Of a DNA stretch of 57,228 bases, positions 48,072-56,424 are shown one piece after another. Under the pieces are notes generated by a model. It was not told the origin of the DNA. It worked only from the letters and a program-made list of their open reading frames with translations, and searched no databases. Numbering within the stretch: the stretch's first letter is position 1; every line of letters begins with the position of its first letter. A program made the translations under genes and the position numbers. The DNA is from an uncultured Clostridium sp. (GTDB lineage: Bacteria > Bacillota > Clostridia > Oscillospirales > Butyricicoccaceae): NCBI GenBank assembly GCA_947427035.1, contig CANEGK010000011.1, positions 1 to 57,228 on the forward strand, read 5' to 3'.

Positions 48072-49379
48072 ATGTCCGCTTTTCAGCAGATGGCACGTCA
48101 GATATACAATGCAGAGACCTACAGCCTGACCGGCAAAATCGAAAACATTGTTGGGATGTCCATCGAAGCGTCGGGGGGACATGCGGCGGTCGGCGATATC
48201 TGCCGTATTTATAACGGCGAATCGGGACACCAGGTCACGGCCGAGGTTGTCGGCTTCAAAAATGATCGCATCCTGCTCATGCCATACTCGGACATGACGG
48301 GTATTTCAGCCGGCAACTTTGTGCGCAATACCGGAACGCAGCTCACACTGCGGGTCGGCGAGTTCCTGCGCGGCCGCATCATCAACGCGCTCGGCCAGCC
48401 GATCGATGGCAGAGAGGCTTTTGAGGGCGGAACGCCCTACTGTATTATTGGCTCTTATATCAATCCGCTCCAGCGCCCCCCCATCCGTCAGCGCATGGAA
48501 TTCGGCATCAAAGCCATTGACGGGCTCAACACCATCGGCAAAGGTCAGCGTATCGGAATCTTTGCCGGTTCCGGCGTCGGGAAAAGCACCTTGATGGGAA
48601 TGATAGCCAAAAATGTAAAGGCTGATATTAACGTCATCGCACTGGTGGGCGAGCGCGGACGTGAGGTTCTTGAGTTCGTTCAGAAAGACTTGGGCGAAGA
48701 GGGAATGCGGCGCTCCATTCTGGTCGTCGCAACTTCGGATCAGCCGGCTATGCTGCGTATGAAATGCCCCTCAGTCGCAACGGGAATTGCCGAATATTTC
48801 CGCGATCAGGGGTACGATGTGCTGCTTATGATGGATTCGCTGACCCGGTTCGCTATGGCGCAGCGCGAAATCGGCCTGGCTATAGGGGAACCGCCGGTGG
48901 CCCGCGGCTATACCCCTTCGATTTATGCCGAGCTTCCCAAGCTTTTGGAGCGTAGCGGCAATTTCAGCAAAGGTTCCATCACCGGCGTTTATACGGTTTT
49001 GGTCGAGGGTGACGACACCAACGAGCCCATCGCGGACACGGTCCGCGGCATTTTGGACGGACACATTGTTTTGTCCCGCGCGCTGGCCAACAGCAACCAT
49101 TACCCAGCCATTGACATCAGCGCCAGCATTTCCCGTCTGATGGTTGAAATTGTTTCACCCGAACACCGCCAGCTGGCTTCACGGCTGCGCGACATTTTAA
49201 GTATTTATGAAAAAAATGCGGATCTGGTTGCGATTGGCGCCTATAAACAGGGGACCAACCGGAAGCTGGATTTTGCTTTGTCTAAGATAGATGCCGTCAA
49301 CGCATTCCTGATGCAGGGGATCAATGAGAGCTTCTCTTACGAAGAAACATTGCAAAAGCTGGAGGAGATTTTGAAATGA
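48072..49379 (+). CDS. fliI: Flagellum-specific export ATPase FliI
   Basis: 435 aa. The F1-beta-type ATPase core has Walker A GSGVGKST (166-173), the GERGREV motif, LLMMDSLTRFAMAQREIGLAIGEPP and GITGVYTVLVEGDD-like segments. It energises flagellar protein export together with FliH and FliJ. It begins at ATG 48072, 12 bases after fliH, behind AAGGAGAAACG. Confidence 0.97.
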   Translation: MSAFQQMARQIYNAETYSLTGKIENIVGMSIEASGGHAAVGDICRIYNGESGHQVTAEVVGFKNDRILLMPYSDMTGISAGNFVRNTGTQLTLRVGEFLRGRIINALGQPIDGREAFEGGTPYCIIGSYINPLQRPPIRQRMEFGIKAIDGLNTIGKGQRIGIFAGSGVGKSTLMGMIAKNVKADINVIALVGERGREVLEFVQKDLGEEGMRRSILVVATSDQPAMLRMKCPSVATGIAEYFRDQGYDVLLMMDSLTRFAMAQREIGLAIGEPPVARGYTPSIYAELPKLLERSGNFSKGSITGVYTVLVEGDDTNEPIADTVRGILDGHIVLSRALANSNHYPAIDISASISRLMVEIVSPEHRQLASRLRDILSIYEKNADLVAIGAYKQGTNRKLDFALSKIDAVNAFLMQGINESFSYEETLQKLEEILK

Positions 49380-49401
49380 CAGCATATAATGGTGTGCGGA
49401 A

Positions 49402-49851
49402 ATGAAAAAGTTTGTTTTTGCGCTCGACAAAGTGCTCGATTATAAAGAGCAGATTTTGGAATCAGCCCAGGGCGAACATGCCATAGCATTGGCACAGCTG
49501 CGCCAGCAGGAAGAAATCCTGGAGCAGGCGTGGCAAAGCTATCGCGACTATAATGAAGAATTCTGCGAAAAAAAGCAGAGCGGAATGTTGATTGTGCAGG
49601 CCATGATGTATCAGAGCGGCCTGCGGACGCTGGAAGCGCAGATTCAAAAGGAAACCGAGCGCCTGGAGCAATGCCGCGCGGAGGAAGAGAAGAAGCGTGC
49701 GGTGGTAGTTGAAGCCAAAAAAGAGACGGCTTCGCTGGAAAAGCTTCGCGAAAAGAAGCTGGACGGCTACAAAAAGGCCGTACAGAAAAGTGAAGAGCTG
49801 CTGATTGAAGAGTTTGTCAGTGCGGCCCGAGCAACCGCACCAACCGCGTAG
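49402..49851 (+). CDS. fliJ: Flagellar export protein FliJ
   Basis: 149 aa forming one long antiparallel coiled coil (KFVFALDKVLDYKEQILESAQGE, with Glu/Lys/Gln-rich heptads to ~140). FliJ is the gamma-like stalk subunit of the FliHI ATPase complex. ATG 49402 directly follows fliI. Confidence 0.9.
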   Translation: MKKFVFALDKVLDYKEQILESAQGEHAIALAQLRQQEEILEQAWQSYRDYNEEFCEKKQSGMLIVQAMMYQSGLRTLEAQIQKETERLEQCRAEEEKKRAVVVEAKKETASLEKLREKKLDGYKKAVQKSEELLIEEFVSAARATAPTA

Positions 49852-49930
49852 TACGAAAAAAGCGTCCATTTCGGTGGGTTAAAGCCGACCGTTTGGAAAT
49901 ACAATTTCATTGAAAGGAGGTGAAAGAGAG

Positions 49931-51082
49931 ATGGAACAGGCATATAACGCAGCGATGAGTATGTTGCAGCTGATGACGGCAATGCAGCTTCCCAAACAAG
50001 GCGGCAGCAGCGATCAGACGGCATCCAGCGATTTTTCCAAGCTGTTGGAGCAGAAAGCGGATGCGGCCAAGCCGTCGGGCAGCAATAAAACCGCTGCGGC
50101 GAGCGGGCAGGACGCCCCGGCGTCGGATAAAACCAATACGGCGCAGGATGCGGGTAAGCAGGAACAGGCAGAGCAGCCGAACTATGACGTCGCACAGCAA
50201 TTGGCCTGCGCGCAAATGGTGTGGATCAATGTCGATGCAGTGCCCGAACAGCAGATGGCCGTGACGAATGTTGACGCGGTTGTGCCCGAACTGGACAGCA
50301 CGGCAGTACAAACGCCGATGGCGGCAGAAACCGTACAGGCCCCTGTCCTGGGTGAAGCCGTACAGTCTGCGGTGCAGACGGCGGAAGCGCAGCAGGGCGG
50401 GCAGCCGGATGCACAGCAGGCGGCCGAACAGCTGCCGCAGGATGGCATACGGGCCGTACAGCCGCAGGCGACGCAGACCGAGGCCAAAGACAGCGGCGAA
50501 GCGCAGCTTTTTGAAGATGCCAAGGTCGAAGTCAGCGTCAAACGGAACGATACCGAAGATAAAGCCGCCGAAGAGGCGCCGCTTTTCGAAAATGTAGAGG
50601 CAGCGCCTATTAAGGTTGCCGAAGCGCCGGCGCAGACTGAAACTGTCGAGACAGCGAAGGCCGATGTGGAAACACAGGTCAAGGAAAAGCTGACCCAGGC
50701 GCTGGAAAACGGCGAATCCAAGGTCGAAATCAAGCTGACGCCCGAGACGCTGGGCAGCGTGAAGATCGAAATCACACAGGATCACAGCGGCATCATGCAC
50801 ATCGTGATCAATGCGGAAAGCGGACAGACCCGCGGACTGTTGGAAAAACATGTGTCCGGACTGCAAAGCATGTTGGCTGACCGCGGTTATCAGACAGCAC
50901 AGATCGAGGTTCGCGAACAGCAGGAAAACCGCCAGACGAATGAGAGGCAAGATAACTTCCAGGACGGCCGGAACGACCAGGGCGGCCAGCAGCAGGAACG
51001 GCGCAGACAGCACGCCCCGCGCACCGAGGACTTTTTGCAGCAGCTCCGGCTGGGATTGATCCCGCTGGAAGAGGTATCCTGA
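49931..51082 (+). CDS. fliK: Flagellar hook-length control protein FliK
   Basis: 383 aa. A long Ala/Gln/Glu/Val-rich, repetitive ruler region (about 25-245) precedes the C-terminal substrate-switch domain (VKEKLTQALENGESKVEIKL, TPETLGSVKIEI, HVSGLQSMLADRGYQTAQIEV). A polar Gln/Arg-rich tail follows. FliK measures hook length and switches FlhB specificity. ATG 49931 lies after a perfect AAGGAGGTGA. Confidence 0.93.
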   Translation: MEQAYNAAMSMLQLMTAMQLPKQGGSSDQTASSDFSKLLEQKADAAKPSGSNKTAAASGQDAPASDKTNTAQDAGKQEQAEQPNYDVAQQLACAQMVWINVDAVPEQQMAVTNVDAVVPELDSTAVQTPMAAETVQAPVLGEAVQSAVQTAEAQQGGQPDAQQAAEQLPQDGIRAVQPQATQTEAKDSGEAQLFEDAKVEVSVKRNDTEDKAAEEAPLFENVEAAPIKVAEAPAQTETVETAKADVETQVKEKLTQALENGESKVEIKLTPETLGSVKIEITQDHSGIMHIVINAESGQTRGLLEKHVSGLQSMLADRGYQTAQIEVREQQENRQTNERQDNFQDGRNDQGGQQQERRRQHAPRTEDFLQQLRLGLIPLEEVS

Positions 51083-51101
51083 CGGAAAGGAGGAAACAAG
51101 T

Positions 51102-51620
51102 ATGAGCTATATTGGCGATTTGTCCACCTATATGAGCACAGGTGCGGCCAATAATACAGCAGCCAAGCAGACGAGCAACACCAAAGACAAGCTCGGCCTG
51201 GACATGACGGATTTTTTGATGCTGATGGTTGCGCAGTTCCAAAACCAGAGCATTGACGACACGGCAGACACGTCGGAAATGCTGAACCAGTTGGTGCAGA
51301 TGCAGATGGTGCAGGCGCTGGTGAATATGACGGACGCATCGGTTATGTCTTATGCCGCTTCGCTGGTGGGCAAGGAAGTGACGATCGGCACCTATGACGG
51401 CAACGGCAATTTGCAGGAAATAACCGGCACTGTGTCGGCGACAGGCACTTACGGCGGAGAGCAGGTTGTTTTCGTTGGCGACCAGTATTACTATTTGAGC
51501 GAAATCATGGCGATTGGGCGTCTGCCGAAAATCGAAGATGTAGAAAAGCCCGATGACGGGTCGCAGACCGAACAGCCGCCCGTGACCGAGCCTGACGGAC
51601 CGCAGAATCCGGCGGAGTGA
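51102..51620 (+). CDS. flgD: Hook cap/scaffold protein FlgD
   Basis: 172 aa. DKLGLDMTDFLMLMVAQFQNQ (about 29-49) and NQLVQMQMVQALVNM form the FlgD N-terminal capping segment. A beta domain follows with SYAASLVGKEVTI. The Pro-rich acidic tail is not conserved. It caps the growing hook. It lies behind AAAGGAGGAAA. Confidence 0.95.
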   Translation: MSYIGDLSTYMSTGAANNTAAKQTSNTKDKLGLDMTDFLMLMVAQFQNQSIDDTADTSEMLNQLVQMQMVQALVNMTDASVMSYAASLVGKEVTIGTYDGNGNLQEITGTVSATGTYGGEQVVFVGDQYYYLSEIMAIGRLPKIEDVEKPDDGSQTEQPPVTEPDGPQNPAE

Positions 51621-51630
51621 GGTGATTTGA

Positions 51631-52029
51631 TTGTCCATGATTGAAAAACTGGCAAACCAGCCGCGGCAGCAGACTTCGGTATCTGCCAACCGTACCGCCC
51701 AAAACGGGGGGTTTGGCGCGGTTTTGCAGCAGGAGCTTGGCAAAGCGAAAACGCAGCAGGCACAGCAGCCCGGTCGCGACGTCGCCTTTTCCAAGCACGC
51801 AATGTCCCGGGCTGAAGAACGGGGAATATCCATTACGCCCGATCTGATGGATCAGCTGCGCGGCAGCATGGTGCGGGCGCAGGCCAAAGGGGCAACCAAC
51901 ATTCTGGCAATGGATGCGGAAAAAGCCTTCATTATCAACGTGCCCAACGCCAGGGTCATCACGGCAATCACGCAAAAGGAAATGAAAGAAAGCGTATTTA
52001 CCAACATTGACGGCGCCGTATTCCTGTAA
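51631..52029 (+). CDS. Flagellar operon protein TIGR02530
   Basis: 132 aa. The family core is clear: VAFSKHAMSRAEERGISITP (about 50-69), AMDAEKAFIINVPNARVITAIT, MKESVFTNIDGAVFL. Members sit between flgD and flgE in Firmicutes; function unknown. It starts with TTG at 51631, six bases after GAGGTG (ATG 51637 is the alternative). Confidence 0.9.
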   Translation: MSMIEKLANQPRQQTSVSANRTAQNGGFGAVLQQELGKAKTQQAQQPGRDVAFSKHAMSRAEERGISITPDLMDQLRGSMVRAQAKGATNILAMDAEKAFIINVPNARVITAITQKEMKESVFTNIDGAVFL

Positions 52030-52125
52030 AATACAGATGGCAGGACCGGTTTCGGATGCCTTTGCCCCTTGTCCGTTTGACGGGGGGCAGGCGGCGCCAA
52101 ATCGAAAGGAGAGCATTTAAACAAT

Positions 52126-53283
52126 ATGACCGGAGCTATGTACGCGGCCATTTCCGGCCTGAAATCGCATATGAGCAAGCTCAACGTCATTGGCAACAAC
52201 GTCGCAAACGTCAATACGTTCGGCTATAAGGCGCAGCGCGCCGTCTTTTCCGACTCGCTGTACGTCACCTCGACAGGCGGCTCGAACGGCACGACAACAA
52301 CGGGCGCGCGCAACCCTTCGCAGGTTGGTTATGGCGTTCAGATTTCGTCCATTGATATTGATATGAGCACGGGCACCTTTTCGCCCACGGCCAACGGCCT
52401 GGACTGCATGATTCAGGGCGACGGCTTCTTCCTTGTCGGCGATAAGACGACGTGCAATACCATCGACGCGACGCGGCCCGATTCGCTCAAGGCACTGAAC
52501 CTGACGCGCGTCGGCAACTTTGAGTTCAAGGCGGACGGCTACCTGACCAATAATGACAGTTCGGTCGTTTACGGCTTCATGTGCATCGGCAATGTCAACG
52601 GCGAGCCGATTTTCAGCGATCAGCTCGTTCCCATACGTTATCCCAAAATGCAGACGGTGGTGGATAATGCAACTCCGCCGACAGAAACTCTTGTGGTGCG
52701 CTACGCGACCCAGGCAGCCAATGGCCGCCTGACGGATGCCACAGGGGAGAACGGAGCCGAACTGCCCTTCGTCGCAGTCGACAGCGTGACTATTTCGCCA
52801 GAGACGGGCCGCATTACGGCGACCACCAAGGACACCGGCGAGGTCATCACCATCGGCATCATTGCTATGGGCAACGTGACCAACCCCAATGGCGTCACCC
52901 ACTTGGACGGCCCGTACTACAAAGCGGGCGACGGCGCCGGCGATTTGCAGGTCGCGCTGATGGGGGGCATCGGCGACGACATGTATATCGGCAACAGCGA
53001 TCAGCTGCCGGCCGACGCTCCGCCGACCGATCTGACCGCGTTTACCCGCGGCATTACCAGCGTCAACGGCAGCCTGCTGAACGGCGCCAATCCGCCGCAG
53101 GGTATGCGCGTTTATGACGGCGGCGCGACCTCGCTTAAGTGCGGCGGCCTGGAAGCGTCCAAGGCTGACCTTGCAACCGAGATCTCCGAGATGATTACGA
53201 CGCAGCGCGGCTATCAGGCCAACACCCGTATTATCACGGTCACCGACTCCATGCTCGAAGAACTGGTCAACATGAAACGCTAA
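52126..53283 (+). CDS. flgE: Flagellar hook protein FlgE
   Basis: 385 aa. The N-terminal signature MYAAISGLKSHMSKLNVIGNNVANVNTFGYKAQR and the C-terminus GGLEASKADLATEISEMITTQRGYQANTRIIT are typical. GLDCMIQGDGFFLV and the middle D2 domain follow FlgE. It forms the hook. A leader of 96 bases with GAAAGGAGAG separates it from the preceding gene. A long hairpin follows the stop. Confidence 0.96.
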   Translation: MTGAMYAAISGLKSHMSKLNVIGNNVANVNTFGYKAQRAVFSDSLYVTSTGGSNGTTTTGARNPSQVGYGVQISSIDIDMSTGTFSPTANGLDCMIQGDGFFLVGDKTTCNTIDATRPDSLKALNLTRVGNFEFKADGYLTNNDSSVVYGFMCIGNVNGEPIFSDQLVPIRYPKMQTVVDNATPPTETLVVRYATQAANGRLTDATGENGAELPFVAVDSVTISPETGRITATTKDTGEVITIGIIAMGNVTNPNGVTHLDGPYYKAGDGAGDLQVALMGGIGDDMYIGNSDQLPADAPPTDLTAFTRGITSVNGSLLNGANPPQGMRVYDGGATSLKCGGLEASKADLATEISEMITTQRGYQANTRIITVTDSMLEELVNMKR

Positions 53284-53294
53284 ATAACCACATC

Positions 53295-53330
53295 AGCCTG
53301 ACACAGGGGATGATCCCCCTGTGTCAGGCT
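53295..53330 (+). repeat. Perfect inverted repeat between flgE and flbD
   Basis: A 15-bp stem AGCCTGACACAGGGG/CCCCTGTGTCAGGCT with a 6-base loop starts 12 bases after the flgE stop. There is no T run, so it is unlikely to be a full terminator. It may protect the 3' end of hook mRNA or be a processing site. Confidence 0.85.
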
Positions 53331-53359
53331 GGCCACGTCGGAAAGGAAGAGGGCAGAGA

Positions 53360-53575
53360 ATGATTACCTTGACAAAAAGAAACGGCGACAAGTTCCTGGT
53401 CAATCATCACCAGATCGAGTGCATCGAAATGATTCCCGAGTCCAAAATTGTTATGGCAAATCACGACTTTTTCCTGGTGCTGGAAAGCGCCGACGAGATC
53501 ATTCAGAAGATTGCTGACTATAATGCGAAAATACAGGACATCTACAGAGAGATCACCATTACGGACAAGCGTTGA
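53360..53575 (+). CDS. flbD: Flagellar protein FlbD
   Basis: 71 aa. MITLTKRNGDKFLVNHHQIECIE, then the ESADEIIQKIADYN helix, is the FlbD family (also called SwrD). In Bacillus SwrD raises swarming motor power through stator levels. Here it lies directly upstream of motA-motB, which fits. Start at ATG 53360, the beginning of the domain. Confidence 0.93.
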   Translation: MITLTKRNGDKFLVNHHQIECIEMIPESKIVMANHDFFLVLESADEIIQKIADYNAKIQDIYREITITDKR

Positions 53576-53633
53576 AATTGACGATTCATTCTGCAGGCGC
53601 TTCTTTTGACGTTTAACAAAGGGGAACAACCTT

Positions 53634-54488
53634 ATGAATTTAACTTATATTATCGGTGTTGTGTTTGCGATTGCCGTTATGGTTTTCGGCATGGTCACTA
53701 AGACGGTAGACGGAAGCATTGAAGTTGTTTTCAAGCAGATTGGCAACTTTTTTGATGCGTCGAGCGTTTTGATTGTTATCGGCTGTACCATCGGCGTCGT
53801 CGTTGCGAGCTTTCCGGGGAAGATGCTGGCATCCATTCCCAAGCATTTCGGCATCATGCTCAACACGAAAAAGCACAAGCCGAAGGAATATATCGATCAG
53901 CTGGTAGAGCTGGCGCAAATCGCCCGTAAAAGCGGCCTGCTCGCGCTGGAAGAAAAGGCAAACGAACAAAAGGATCCCTTCTTCAAGCAGGCGATTATGC
54001 TGATAGTCGACGCCAACGACCCGGATAAGGTGCGCGGCATTCTGAACAACGACATCGAGTCCATGTCCGCCCGCCATGAAGAGGTGGCCGGTATGTATGA
54101 CAAAGCATCCTCGGTTGCTCCGGCTTTCGGTATGGTCGGTACGCTGGTCGGCCTCATCAATATGCTGAAAAACATGGACCTGAGCGGCGGCGGGCAGTCA
54201 TCACTGGGTTCGGATATGGGCACTGCATTGATAACCACACTGTATGGCTGTATCCTGGCGCACGTTCTGTTCGGGCCGATTGCCACCAACCTGCGCACAC
54301 GCGATTCCCAGGAAGTGCTGTGCAAAATGATCATTGTCGAAGGCATTGTGTCCATACAGTCCGGTGAAAGCCCGAAGTTCCTGGAAGAGCGCCTGCTGAC
54401 CTATCTTGACCAGAAACAGCGCGATCCGAACGGCGGAAAAGGCGGCGGCAAGAAGGGAAAGAAAGACAGCGGCGGCGAAGCCGAATAG
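53634..54488 (+). CDS. motA: Flagellar stator protein MotA
   Basis: 284 aa. Four membrane helices (about 5-22, 41-60, 155-178, 190-212), the cytoplasmic charged loop between helices 2 and 3, and the conserved VAPAFGMVGTLVGLINML with the key Pro. MotA forms the proton or ion channel with MotB and acts on FliG. The Gly/Lys-rich tail is unusual. Confidence 0.96.
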   Translation: MNLTYIIGVVFAIAVMVFGMVTKTVDGSIEVVFKQIGNFFDASSVLIVIGCTIGVVVASFPGKMLASIPKHFGIMLNTKKHKPKEYIDQLVELAQIARKSGLLALEEKANEQKDPFFKQAIMLIVDANDPDKVRGILNNDIESMSARHEEVAGMYDKASSVAPAFGMVGTLVGLINMLKNMDLSGGGQSSLGSDMGTALITTLYGCILAHVLFGPIATNLRTRDSQEVLCKMIIVEGIVSIQSGESPKFLEERLLTYLDQKQRDPNGGKGGGKKGKKDSGGEAE

Positions 54489-54529
54489 CCCCGGCCGCGG
54501 ACATTTGTTCCTGAGAGGAATGAGAAAGT

Positions 54530-55312
54530 GTGAAAAAGAAAAAAGGCGGCGGCGGCGGCGCGAACTGGATGGATACATATGGGGATATGGTGACCCTGCT
54601 GCTTTGCTTCTTTGTCCTTTTATACTCCATGTCAACCATCAGCGAGGAAAACTGGAAAGCTCTGGTTATGAGCTTTAACCCCGACGCTGCGGAGGCTATT
54701 AAAGAAACCCCGGGCAACGAAGGGCCGAGCGCCGACCCGCCTCCCGACGACCCCAACGGATCGGGAGAGGGCATCGGGCTGACGCAGGAAAAAATCGGAA
54801 ACGACATGGATCAGCTTTACGAGGCCCTGTTGGAATATATCAGCAGGGAAGGGCTGGAAAACAACATTTCGGTTACCAAAGGCGACGGAAAGGTTTTTGT
54901 CACGTTTAACGATGTTGTCTTTTTTAACGGTAACGACGCCACGCTGCGTGAAGAGGGAAAGCCCATCCTTGAAGCGGTCGCGTCCATGCTTTCAAATGTG
55001 GCGGAGTCTATTGACGAGATCGATATTATGGGCCACACAGCGCAGGCCGATCCCAACAGGCCGAACGATATTGACGTTGACCGGAATCTGTCGGCCCAGC
55101 GTGCGGCCAACGCATTAGCGCATATTCAAAAGCACTGTACGGTTGATCCCGCTCGGATGATCAGCGAGGGCTACGGTCAGTGGCGGCCGGTCGCCAACAA
55201 CGACACTGCCGAAGGGCGGGCCAAAAACCGCCGTGTTGAAATGGTCGTCAGCGGCCGTGATTTGGAGGCCGAGCTGGCCGGAAATACGGAAAGTTACTAT
55301 ACGTCAGATTAA
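54530..55312 (+). CDS. motB: Flagellar stator protein MotB
   Basis: 260 aa. A basic start is followed by one membrane helix with the ion-binding Asp19 (YGDMVTLLLCFFVLLYSMS). The OmpA-like peptidoglycan-binding domain contains DEIDIMGHTA, DRNLSAQRAANALAHI and GYGQWRPVANN, AKNRRVEM. GTG 54530 with GAGAGGAA upstream. It follows motA by 41 bases. Confidence 0.96.
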   Translation: MKKKKGGGGGANWMDTYGDMVTLLLCFFVLLYSMSTISEENWKALVMSFNPDAAEAIKETPGNEGPSADPPPDDPNGSGEGIGLTQEKIGNDMDQLYEALLEYISREGLENNISVTKGDGKVFVTFNDVVFFNGNDATLREEGKPILEAVASMLSNVAESIDEIDIMGHTAQADPNRPNDIDVDRNLSAQRAANALAHIQKHCTVDPARMISEGYGQWRPVANNDTAEGRAKNRRVEMVVSGRDLEAELAGNTESYYTSD

Positions 55313-55411
55313 ACGAAAAGACCTTGAGACAATATCCAGCGAGTCCCTGCCTGGATCGCTGGTTTATAAAATAACAAACCAGGTGATTGCAAAGGCGGTG
55401 GAGCATATTTT

Positions 55412-56419
55412 ATGGCTGACGTATTGTCACAAAGTCAGATAGACGCTTTGCTGAGCGCCGTCCGCAGCGGTGAAAAAGATTTGGATAAGGCGGACAGCGG
55501 GCAGTCAGAAAAGAAATATCGAAAATACGATTTTTCCAGCCCTAAAAAGTTTACCAAAGACCGGATCAAAATGCTGAACGGCATTTTTGAAAATTATACG
55601 CGCGTCATCAATTCCAGGCTGAACGGACTGCTTCGCATCAACTGCGAAATCGATGTGGAAAGCATTGAAGAACAAAAGTATTACGAGTTTTCGAATGCAC
55701 TGGTAGAAGGCGACGTTCTTTCTCTGGCCGATGTGATGATCAACGGAAAAGACGGCGGCGCGCCCATTCTCGTCTATCTTTCCACCAGCGCGGCTATGGG
55801 AATGATGGATCGCATGATGGGCGGCGAAGGGACACAGGACATCAACGTGCAGTCGGATTACACCTACACGGATTTGGAGCTGCGGCTTTACGAAAGCATC
55901 ATGCAGGATCTTGTGTCGGTAATGGGCGGGAGCTGGGAAAATTACCTGCCGGTAGAGTTTGTTTACAGCAGGACGGAGGTCAACCCCACATTGGTTCAGC
56001 TGATGCCGATTGACGAAATCGTTATCATCGTAGACCTGAAACTACAGTTTCCTACGCATTCCGGGCGGATGAGCATCTGCCTGCCGGCTGTCATGCTGAC
56101 CAACGTGTTTTCTGAAATTAATCGGGAAGCCCCGGGTAGGAAAACACATGAAGAAGAGAAATCGCAGGAAATCTTTGAGCATTTGCGTGACTCCAGTCTG
56201 GAAATTGTAGCAGAGCTGGGAAAAACCAACCTGACCTTAAACGACATTTACCACCTGAACGTGGGCGATGTCATCGATTTGGGACAGCCGAAAGAATCGC
56301 CTGTCCATCTGGAAATTGGCGGATATCGTTGGTTTACAGGCCATATCGGAGTTTACAAAAAGAATATGGCTGTCAAGATAGATGACGTATGCTATCAAGC
56401 TGAAAAAAGGAGCGAGTAG
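55412..56419 (+). CDS. fliM: Flagellar motor switch protein FliM
   Basis: 335 aa. The N-terminus holds the CheY-P binding peptide LSQSQIDALLSAV. A CheC-like middle domain carries STSAAMGMMDRMMGG, and the FliN-like C-terminus has VGDVIDLGQP. FliM with FliY and FliG forms the C-ring switch. ATG 55412 is preceded by GGTGGAG. FliL, normally just upstream, is not present. Confidence 0.96.
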   Translation: MADVLSQSQIDALLSAVRSGEKDLDKADSGQSEKKYRKYDFSSPKKFTKDRIKMLNGIFENYTRVINSRLNGLLRINCEIDVESIEEQKYYEFSNALVEGDVLSLADVMINGKDGGAPILVYLSTSAAMGMMDRMMGGEGTQDINVQSDYTYTDLELRLYESIMQDLVSVMGGSWENYLPVEFVYSRTEVNPTLVQLMPIDEIVIIVDLKLQFPTHSGRMSICLPAVMLTNVFSEINREAPGRKTHEEEKSQEIFEHLRDSSLEIVAELGKTNLTLNDIYHLNVGDVIDLGQPKESPVHLEIGGYRWFTGHIGVYKKNMAVKIDDVCYQAEKRSE

Positions 56420-56424
56420 ACAAG

